Assembly (NCBI GenBank): GCA_025928735.1
Contig: JAICIW010000132.1
Span: forward strand, 1-6,612
DNA from: Rhodanobacteraceae bacterium
Lineage (GTDB): Bacteria > Pseudomonadota > Gammaproteobacteria > Xanthomonadales > Rhodanobacteraceae
DNA length: 6,612 bases
Direction of reading: 5' to 3'
Positions 1 to 5,374 of the stretch are shown here, in pieces. Each line of letters begins with the position of its first letter. The first letter of the stretch is position 1. The translations under genes and the position numbers were made by a program. Below the pieces are notes generated by a model. The model was not told the DNA's origin and made no database searches. It saw only the letters and a program-made list of their open reading frames with translations.

Positions 1-2369
1 GCCTGGATGCGAAACACCGAGTGCGCGAGCCAGGTGCCGCCCAACGCTGCCGCCAGCATCGCGGTGAAGCCGGAGATCGCGCCCAGCATTCCGAATTCGC
101 ACAGCGCCGCCATCCGCAACTGATCGCGGCGCGCGCCCAGCGTGCGCAGCAATGCCGCTTCGTGGCGGCGTTCGGCGGCGCTCATGGTCAGCGCGGCAGC
201 CAATACCAGCGCGCCGGCCAGCAGGCTGAAGGCCAGCACCCAGCGTGCGGCAGCGGTCACTTGCGCCACGATCTGGCGGGCGCGATCGAGCAACGCATCC
301 ACGTCGATCAACGACAGGTTGGTGAAGGTGCGCGAAAACGTCGCGAGCTCCCGCGCGTGGCCGGGCGGCAGATGGAAGCTCGCGATCCACGTATGCGGCA
401 GCGTTGCCCCGTGCGCGGGATCGAGCATCACGAAGAAGTTGACGTTGAAGCGGCTCCAGTCCACCTCGCGGATGCTGGTCAGCATGGCATCGATGCGCGT
501 GTCGCCGATCAGGAACGCGAGCCGGTCGCCGAGGTGCAGATCGAATCGTCGCACCCACGCCACGTCCAGCGAGACTTCCGCGTCGTGGGCGTTCGGCGCA
601 AACCATTGCCCGGCGACGATGCGATTGGCCGGCGGCAGCGATGCGCCCCATGAAAGACGTACCTGCTGCTCGGCATCATGTTGCGTCTCGCGGTCGTGGA
701 AGGCCATGCGATCGACGTCCACGCCGTTGACCGCCACCAGTTTGCCGACCGCGACCGGCATGTCATTGAAACGCGTCGCGCCGAGTTTCGAAAGCGCGTC
801 GTGCACCGCGGCGCGTTGCGCATCCTGCACGTTCACGACGAACCAGTTGGGCGTATCGGGCGGCAGCTCGCGGCGCCAGTTGTCGAGCAACGCGGGGGCG
901 ACGACCGCAAGCAGCAGCAATGCGGTCAAGCCCAGCGTGATCGCGCAGGCTTGCACCACGCTCAAGGCACGGCGACGCGCCAGTGCACTTGCCCCCAGCC
1001 GCAGCGCCGGATGCAGACGTGCGACGAAGCGTCGCACCAGCCACAGCAACGCGAGCGTCAATAGCGACGTCAGGAGCGCGGCGCCCGCCAGCGACGCGGC
1101 CAATACGCTCGCCAGTTTCCAGCTTCCCGTCTGCAGCGCGATCAGTCCGACTGCGACCGCGACGGGTACGAGGTAGAGCAGGTCGAAATGGCGTGGCACC
1201 CGGGCGGCACTCTGGCGGAACACCGCGACCGGCGGCACGGATTTCAGTTTCGCCAGCGGCGGCAGCGCGAATCCGGCGAGCACCGCAAGCCCGACGCCGG
1301 CCGCGGCGAAGGCGGGTCCCAGCGGCAGCGGCGCCTGTTGCGCGGAAGGCGGCAATAAACCGTGGGCGTAGGCGAACGCGATCGCGGCGAGCGCCAGCGC
1401 GATGCCCGCGCCCGCCAGCGCCGCGAGCACCGCAGGCACTGCAAGTGTCCACGCGAGGCTGCCAAACGCGAATCGCGACGACGCGCCCAGCGCGCGCAAC
1501 AACGCGATCTCGTCGGTCTTGCGGCGTGCGTAGCGTTGCGCCGACAACGCCACCGCGATACCGGCCAGCAACGCCGCGAGCAGCGCAGCGAGGCGCAGGA
1601 AGGTGCCCGCGCGCTCGAACGCGACCGCGAGGCGCTGCTGTACTTCTTCCGGTGTGACCAGGCGCGCGTCGTTCGGCAGATGCGCCTTGGCCCACGTGCG
1701 CCAGGCATCCACCGGCGCCACCGCGCCGGCGATCAGCAGGCGGTGGCGGGCGCGGCTGCCGGTGCCGAGCAGACCCGCGCTTTTCGCATCGGCCAGCGCC
1801 ATCACCGCGCGTGGCGCCAGCGCGACCAGATCGCCGCCACCGGGCTGTTGCTCGATTTGCCCGGTGACCACGAGATGCATCCCGCCGACCTGCACGCGTT
1901 GGCCGGGCGCGACATCGAGCGCCACCAGCGCGCGGTGGTCGAGATATATCGAACCCGCAGGTGGCGCGTGCATCGATCGATCGACGCCGTCGCGGGCCCC
2001 GATCACCAGCTTGCCGCGCAGCGGCCATGCGGCGTCGGCCGCCACCACCTGCAGCAATTGACTGCGGTCGTTCGCGAATGCCACGCTGGGGAATTCGGCG
2101 AGCGCGCTGGTGCGAAGATCGAGCGCGTGCGCATGCTGGACGAATTCCGCAGGCAGCGGCGTGGCCGCGTTGATGCCGAGGTCGCCGCCGATCAATTCCG
2201 CCGCGCTCATCACGACGGCGCGTTGCACGCGCGCGGCGAGCGTGGCCACCGCGCCCAGCACGACGACCGACAGCAACAACGCGCCGATCAGGGTCCGCAA
2301 TTCAGGCAGCCGCCATTCGCGTCGCAGGGTGCGCAGCGCATGGCGCGGACCAGTCATTCGGCGTGTCAT
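1..2369 (-). CDS. ybbP: YbbP-like ABC transporter permease (FtsX/MacB family), C-terminus cut by window edge
   Basis: Inner-membrane permease of a type VII (MacB/LolCDE-like) ABC transporter, partner of the ATPase encoded just upstream. I translated it by hand on the minus strand: the frame is open from 2369 to base 1, with 789 codons visible. The visible protein has a basic N-terminus, a first membrane helix at about residues 25-46 and a long extracytoplasmic domain to about 255. Next comes an FtsX-type helix bundle with the cytoplasmic coupling segment DEIALLRALGAS (about 286-297). Further helices lie at about 398-411, 419-446 and 472-493, followed by a second extracytoplasmic domain opening with PPDTPNWFVVN. 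A last FtsX bundle contains HEAALLRTLGARRDQL. It aligns along its whole length with my memory of E. coli YbbP (about 804 residues), so roughly 50 residues, including the last helix, are missing. The start at 2369 overlaps the ATPase stop as ATGA, implying translational coupling; an ATG at 2357 is an alternative. The substrate is unproven; lipid-like esters are suspected because of the link with TesA. Confidence 0.93.
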   Translation of the reverse strand, partial: MTRRMTGPRHALRTLRREWRLPELRTLIGALLLSVVVLGAVATLAARVQRAVVMSAAELIGGDLGINAATPLPAEFVQHAHALDLRTSALAEFPSVAFANDRSQLLQVVAADAAWPLRGKLVIGARDGVDRSMHAPPAGSIYLDHRALVALDVAPGQRVQVGGMHLVVTGQIEQQPGGGDLVALAPRAVMALADAKSAGLLGTGSRARHRLLIAGAVAPVDAWRTWAKAHLPNDARLVTPEEVQQRLAVAFERAGTFLRLAALLAALLAGIAVALSAQRYARRKTDEIALLRALGASSRFAFGSLAWTLAVPAVLAALAGAGIALALAAIAFAYAHGLLPPSAQQAPLPLGPAFAAAGVGLAVLAGFALPPLAKLKSVPPVAVFRQSAARVPRHFDLLYLVPVAVAVGLIALQTGSWKLASVLAASLAGAALLTSLLTLALLWLVRRFVARLHPALRLGASALARRRALSVVQACAITLGLTALLLLAVVAPALLDNWRRELPPDTPNWFVVNVQDAQRAAVHDALSKLGATRFNDMPVAVGKLVAVNGVDVDRMAFHDRETQHDAEQQVRLSWGASLPPANRIVAGQWFAPNAHDAEVSLDVAWVRRFDLHLGDRLAFLIGDTRIDAMLTSIREVDWSRFNVNFFVMLDPAHGATLPHTWIASFHLPPGHARELATFSRTFTNLSLIDVDALLDRARQIVAQVTAAARWVLAFSLLAGALVLAAALTMSAAERRHEAALLRTLGARRDQLRMAALCEFGMLGAISGFTAMLAAALGGTWLAHSVFRIQ

Positions 2370-3040
2370 GTGACGTGCGCCCGGACGCGGCCATCGACGA
2401 GGTCGAGGATGCGTGCACAGCGCCCCGCCAGTGCCGGGTCGTGCGTCACGACGATGAGTGTCGTGTGATGCGTCCGGTTCAATGCGAAGAGCAGGCCGGC
2501 GATCGCATCACGGCTGGTGTGGTCGAGATTGCCGGTGGGTTCGTCGGCGAACAGGATGCGCGGCTCGTGCACGAATGCGCGCGCGATCGCGACGCGCTGC
2601 TGCTCGCCGCCGGACAACTGCCGCGGGTAATGTGCGCGGCGCGGCTCCAGGCCCACGGCGGCCAGCGCCTTGCGTGCCCGCGATGCCGCGTCGGGTGTCG
2701 CATCCAGCTCCAGCGGCAGCATCACGTTTTCTTCCGCCGTCAAGGCCGGCAACAAGTGAAAAGACTGGAACACGAAACCGACCAGTTTCAGCCGCAATCG
2801 TGCGCGCGCTTCCTCGTCCAGGGTTTCGAGCGCGTGGCCGTCGAGCCGCACGCTGCCATGGCTGGGCAAGTCCAGTCCGGCCAGCAACCCGAGCAACGTG
2901 GTCTTGCCCGAACCCGACGCGCCGGTGATCGCCACGGTTTCCCCGGTATTCACATCCAGGCTGACATCGTCAAGAATGTCGAGCCGGCCCGTCGGCCCCT
3001 CGACGCGCTTGCCGACTCCCCGTGCGGAAATGAGTGCCAT
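2366..3040 (-). CDS. ybbA: YbbA-like ABC transporter ATP-binding protein
   Basis: Cytoplasmic ATPase of 224 residues that powers the permease encoded immediately downstream. All nucleotide-binding motifs are present and intact: Walker A GASGSGKTT at 40-48, Q-loop Gln92 in GFVFQSFHLLP, signature LSGGEQQRVAIARA from 142, Walker B ILFADEPTGNLD with Asp166 and Glu167, and switch His200 in VTHDP. VGFVFQSFHLLP and DEPTGNLD are typical of the LolD/MacB/YbbA group. Length is normal for the family. I chose ATG 3040 because MALISARGVGK aligns with the start of YbbA; an in-frame ATG at 3076 would add 12 residues but would push further into tesA. No strong Shine-Dalgarno sequence precedes either start. 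The gene overlaps ybbP by 4 bases and shares its start-codon bases with the divergent tesA. LolD is the main alternative name, but the tesA-ybbA-ybbP arrangement favours YbbA. Confidence 0.94.
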   Translation of the reverse strand: MALISARGVGKRVEGPTGRLDILDDVSLDVNTGETVAITGASGSGKTTLLGLLAGLDLPSHGSVRLDGHALETLDEEARARLRLKLVGFVFQSFHLLPALTAEENVMLPLELDATPDAASRARKALAAVGLEPRRAHYPRQLSGGEQQRVAIARAFVHEPRILFADEPTGNLDHTSRDAIAGLLFALNRTHHTTLIVVTHDPALAGRCARILDLVDGRVRAHVT

Positions 3041-3689
3041 GGTTGCCCGATTGTCATCCGTCCTGCCGTTGTCCATCGTGTGGTGCCTTGTGCTGTGGTT
3101 GGCGTTGCCGGTGGCGCAGGCCGCGCCACCGCCGCGCACGACCCTGCTGGTGGGCGACTCGTTGTCTGCCGCCCACAACATCGAGGTCGGCACGTCCTGG
3201 CCGGCATTACTGCAAAAGCGTCTTGCCGATATGCGTCCGCCGCGCGCGCTCGTCAATGCCAGCATCAGCGGCGAGACCACCGCGTCGGCCGTTGCGCGAT
3301 TGCCGGCGCTGTTGAAGCGCTACCAACCCGGCATCGTGATCCTGGAACTCGGCGGCAATGATGGCTTGCGCGGGCTGCCGCTGTCCGAAATCCGCGCCAA
3401 TCTCTCGCAGATGGTCCGCGACGCGCAGGCAGGCGGTGCGCGCGTGCTGCTGCTCGGCATCGAACTGCCGCTCAATTACGGCCCACAGTACCGCACCGGA
3501 CTGCGCGCGATCTATGCAGGCCTCGCGCGCGACAACCACGCGCCGCTGGTGCCATTCCTGCTCGACGGCATCGCGCTCGATCCGAAACTGATGCAGCCCG
3601 ACGGGTTGCACCCGACCGCGGCGGCGCAACCACGGGTGCTGGCGAATGTATGGCCGGTGCTCGCCCCCATGCTTGCGGCGGGAAAATAG
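3039..3689 (+). CDS. tesA: TesA-like periplasmic SGNH/GDSL esterase (acyl-CoA thioesterase I / lysophospholipase L1)
   Basis: A secreted lipolytic hydrolase of 216 residues, expected to cleave acyl thioesters, lysophospholipids and other esters in the periplasm. A signal peptide is visible: basic start MVAR, a hydrophobic core at about 8-26, and an AQA/A cleavage site near residue 28. The SGNH blocks are complete: nucleophile Ser41 in VGDSLSA, block II Gly78 in NASISGET, block III Asn107 in ELGGNDGLRG, and the Asp188/His191 pair in DGLHP. The order and spacing match E. coli TesA, including the conserved LPALLK, QYRTGLRAIY and AQP segments. An in-frame ATG at 3030 would add three residues and is also possible; neither start has a strong ribosome-binding site. 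The gene is divergent from ybbA, with shared start-codon bases, and converges on the PEP-CTERM gene. The conserved neighbourhood suggests that TesA works with the YbbA-YbbP transporter, as has been proposed for E. coli. Confidence 0.94.
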   Translation: MVARLSSVLPLSIVWCLVLWLALPVAQAAPPPRTTLLVGDSLSAAHNIEVGTSWPALLQKRLADMRPPRALVNASISGETTASAVARLPALLKRYQPGIVILELGGNDGLRGLPLSEIRANLSQMVRDAQAGGARVLLLGIELPLNYGPQYRTGLRAIYAGLARDNHAPLVPFLLDGIALDPKLMQPDGLHPTAAAQPRVLANVWPVLAPMLAAGK

Positions 3690-3877
3690 CCTGCAGCGTG
3701 CGTACGTATTTTCGTACCGAGCGTGCCTCGTTCAATCCGCCAACGCGGCCAGGCGTGCACCGCCCTGCGCGATGACGTTTGACAAACACCCGAACGTTGC
3801 GGCCCGGCCGCCGCAGCCTTCTTCAAGCGAGGCTTGTGCGATGCCTTCGAGTGGATCTTCGGAACGAACAGGGAGCG

Positions 3878-3903
3878 AAAAAAGACCCCCGTTGCCGGGG
3901 GTC
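3878..3903 (-). terminator. Intrinsic (rho-independent) terminator of the PEP-CTERM gene
   Basis: Read on the minus strand, bases 3903-3884 form a perfect 8-bp stem, GACCCCCG paired with CGGGGGTC, closed by a GCAA tetraloop of the stable GNRA type. It is followed directly by six T residues (3883-3878). It starts 23 bases after the stop codon of the PEP-CTERM gene, so it should end that transcript. On the plus strand no T-tract follows the stem, so it is not an obvious terminator for tesA. The rest of the gap between tesA and the PEP-CTERM gene (3690-3926) shows no convincing gene. Confidence 0.92.
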
Positions 3904-3919
3904 GTTGGGATCAATTGGA

Positions 3920-3936
3920 CATGGCTTCAAGCCATG
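3920..3936. repeat. Short inverted repeat spanning the stop codon of the PEP-CTERM gene
   Basis: CATGGCTTCAAGCCATG is a perfect inverted repeat with 8-base arms around one central base. It covers the last codons and the TGA (3927-3929) of the PEP-CTERM gene. It lies just before the terminator stem in the direction of transcription, so it could form a second small hairpin at the transcript end. It may be chance. Confidence 0.4.
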
Positions 3937-4688
3937 CGCCGGCGCAAGCCAAGAAAGCAGCCGATCATCAACACCCCGACTCCGAACATGCCCAGCCCCG
4001 CCGGCTCGGGAACGTCAATGGGCGGTGTGTTGGTACAGGCACCGCTGCCGTTTGCGCCACGGGCATCTCCGCTCACGATCCAGCCGTTGCATCCGCCGGT
4101 GATGCCTTGCACGTGTGCTACCGACCACCAGCCGCTTTCGTTGCCCATGAAGGGGATGGCGGTCAGGGCGTTCGTGAAGGTCAACTCGTACACCGCCGAG
4201 TCGCTGCCATCGAACCGGTTGCCGGAAGACCAGCCGAAGGCCAGGTTGAACGTGCCGGGGACCAAACCTGTGCTGTAGCTGCCACCGAACAGCGCATTGT
4301 TGTCCGCGCAGGCACCGGACGTGCAAGCAATCGAGGCAAGCGATGGGCCGAGGTAAAACGCCCAGTCGACGTTTGCGTGGCTGCTGCTCAGCCCTTGCAG
4401 GGAATCCGATGCGCTGAGGTGGGAAGTCAGCGTGAGGGTGCCGGTGGTCGCACCGAGGGTGGAGGTGAAGGTCGCCGTCAGCCAAGGCGCCATCCCGTCC
4501 GGCGTATTGCCGACAAACACCGTGCCCAGGTTGATCGTGGTCGAGATCGGAATCGGCGTCCCCGTGCCACCGCAACTCCCATCCGGATGGATCTGCTGTT
4601 GCACGGCAAAAATACAAGCGCGCGCTGGTGCGACCACTCCAAGCGCGAGAACCACCATGAACATCATGAAAACCGAAAACTTTTTCAT
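3927..4688 (-). CDS. PEP-CTERM sorting-signal exported protein
   Basis: A 253-residue exported protein, probably an exosortase substrate. Residues 1-24 are a clear signal peptide (MKKF, hydrophobic core, ARA/C cleavage). The C-terminus has the three-part PEP-CTERM tail: VPEPAG at 226-231, a membrane helix at about 232-248, and the basic end LRRRMA. In known systems the tail is cut by an inner-membrane exosortase (EpsH/Xrt family) and the protein goes to the cell surface or exopolysaccharide matrix. The mature part (25-224) is rich in Thr, Ser, Gly and aromatics, reads like a beta-sandwich, and has six cysteines (25, 39, 122, 127, 200, 218) that could form three disulfides. The segment GWWSVAHVQGI (186-196) followed by GW at 202-203 resembles a pattern I recall from other PEP-CTERM proteins. 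No catalytic motif was recognised. I chose ATG 4688 because the signal peptide begins there and GGAG lies 7 bases upstream; an earlier in-frame GTG at 4757 is rejected. The gene stands alone, with its own sigma-54 promoter and terminator. No exosortase gene is in the window. Confidence 0.9.
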   Translation of the reverse strand: MKKFSVFMMFMVVLALGVVAPARACIFAVQQQIHPDGSCGGTGTPIPISTTINLGTVFVGNTPDGMAPWLTATFTSTLGATTGTLTLTSHLSASDSLQGLSSSHANVDWAFYLGPSLASIACTSGACADNNALFGGSYSTGLVPGTFNLAFGWSSGNRFDGSDSAVYELTFTNALTAIPFMGNESGWWSVAHVQGITGGCNGWIVSGDARGANGSGACTNTPPIDVPEPAGLGMFGVGVLMIGCFLGLRRRMA

Positions 4689-4695
4689 CGAGCTG

Positions 4696-4699
4696 CTCC
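4696..4699 (-). promoter_or_regulatory. Ribosome binding site that fixes the PEP-CTERM start
   Basis: GGAG on the minus strand lies 7 bases before ATG 4688. It supports this start over the longer in-frame reading from GTG 4757. Confidence 0.75.
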
Positions 4700-4778
4700 G
4701 TATGATCTTGGGTACCGCCGATCTCCCCGGACCACGGCGCGAACAGGCGGCCCTCACCGTCTGATCGCAGCGACGGGC

Positions 4779-4794
4779 AGCAACTTCTGTGCCA
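4779..4794 (-). promoter_or_regulatory. Sigma-54 (RpoN) promoter of the PEP-CTERM gene
   Basis: The minus strand reads TGGCACAGAAGTTGCT. It matches the sigma-54 consensus TGGCAC-R-N4-TTGCW at every fixed position, with the invariant GG and GC ten bases apart as required for the -24/-12 elements. It points towards the PEP-CTERM gene and ends 90 bases before its ATG, predicting an untranslated leader of roughly 80 bases. Sigma-54 promoters need an ATP-driven enhancer-binding activator. In several PEP-CTERM/exosortase bacteria that activator is PrsR, partner of the kinase PrsK. That link here is inferred, since no prsK or prsR gene is visible. Confidence 0.88.
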
Positions 4795-4910
4795 TCTCTT
4801 TGTTTAACGTAACTGGTTTCTCGATGCCGAGTCCCGCTTCAACCGAAATGTAAAGTTGTCCGGCGCTTATTTTCCTTCCAGTAACTTTCAATATATTGTT
4901 TTACATGAAT
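4795..4910. promoter_or_regulatory. AT-rich upstream region with inverted repeats, candidate activator sites
   Basis: This stretch is markedly more AT-rich than the flanking genes and lies directly upstream of the sigma-54 promoter, where enhancer-binding activators usually bind. It holds ATGTAAA at 4848-4854 and its exact reverse complement TTTACAT at 4900-4906, about 55 and 110 bases beyond the promoter. It also has GTAACTGG (4809-4816) facing CCAGTAAC (4878-4885), which match at 7 of 8 positions, and the palindrome CAATATATTG (4889-4898). Which of these, if any, is a binding site cannot be decided from one sequence. The left part has no gene; the right end overlaps the tail of the broken oxidoreductase reading frame. 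Confidence 0.5.
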
Positions 4911-5340
4911 ATTCTTGAGCTATGACGGCATCCGCAAAAACGTAAAGCTTGCCGACAGTTGACGGGGGTTCGCGCTCGCCCGAACCATCACGTCGCGGAC
5001 ACGGGCACAAATTCCTTGCGCCCGAAATGCGCCGCCAGCCACGACCGATTCCAGATCGGAGAAAGCCCTTCAGCGAGGCGGGTTCGCAACCCCACCAGGT
5101 CGGGTGCACGAATACCAGATGGTCGGCCCATTCGATCAGCTTGCGCGCGATCTCGGGGTCAGGCTCCAGCGGTTGTCGGCCCGGCGATTCGACACGGACA
5201 TTCGGATCGAATGCCAGGTCGGCGAGCAGCAATGTCTCGACGCTTGCGCCAGCCGCGCGTGCGCCGTCGCGCCAGGCGGCGCAGAGCGCCGCGCAAAGGC
5301 TGTCCTTGCGCGGATGGCCGAGGATCAGCAAGACATTCAT
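4888..5340 (-). pseudogene. Truncated flavodoxin-fold NAD(P)H oxidoreductase, C-terminal half replaced
   Basis: The first 93 residues are clearly the N-terminal half of a Flavodoxin_2/NQO-type (MdaB/KefF-like) FMN- or FAD-dependent quinone reductase. They have beta-strand 1 and the flavin phosphate loop in VLLILGHPRKDSL (3-15), then LIEWADHLVFVHPTWWG and PASLKGF, the typical flavin-contact region. Intact members run to about 190-200 residues. Here family resemblance stops after Phe93, at about base 5061. The frame goes on for 57 arginine- and proline-rich residues that do not resemble the family and ends at a TGA within AT-rich intergenic DNA. Neither other minus-strand frame restores the expected second half, so a deletion or recombination fits better than a simple frameshift. 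It starts 34 bases after the otsA stop, with only a weak ribosome-binding site, and was probably cotranscribed with otsA. A short functional protein is not excluded but would lack half the fold. Confidence 0.75.
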
Positions 5341-5374
5341 GCACGCAGTCCGTTGCGTTCGGGCGCCGCGGGCG

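Noticed and set aside
142..1176. Long plus-strand reading frame of 344 codons, with others at 21-653 and 1362-2468
   Set aside because: They are antisense shadows of the permease gene, with no recognisable domain and biased composition.
763..2028. Long minus-strand reading frame of 421 codons
   Set aside because: It is in a different frame from the YbbP permease on the same strand; its product is an arginine/alanine-rich low-complexity string, as expected from a shifted high-GC gene.
3702..3717. Small hairpin GTACG-TATTTT-CGTAC just after tesA, as a possible tesA terminator
   Set aside because: Only a 5-bp stem with no following T-tract.
3732..3914. 60-codon minus-strand frame between the terminator and tesA
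   Set aside because: It starts upstream of, and runs through, the terminator stem, and has no ribosome-binding site or recognisable features.
4614..4616. Cys25 of the PEP-CTERM protein as a lipoprotein acylation site
   Set aside because: The preceding residues are A-R-A; arginine at -2 and alanine at -3 do not fit the usual lipobox, and the protein already has a different sorting signal.
4689..4757. Longer PEP-CTERM start at GTG 4757
   Set aside because: It would put 23 residues, including several arginines, before a perfect signal peptide; GGAG sits at the right distance from ATG 4688 instead.
3646..4853. Plus-strand frames across the PEP-CTERM gene (3646-4278 and 3834-4853)
   Set aside because: They run antisense to a gene with a clear signal peptide, sorting tail, promoter and terminator; one also runs through the terminator stem, and neither resembles any known protein.
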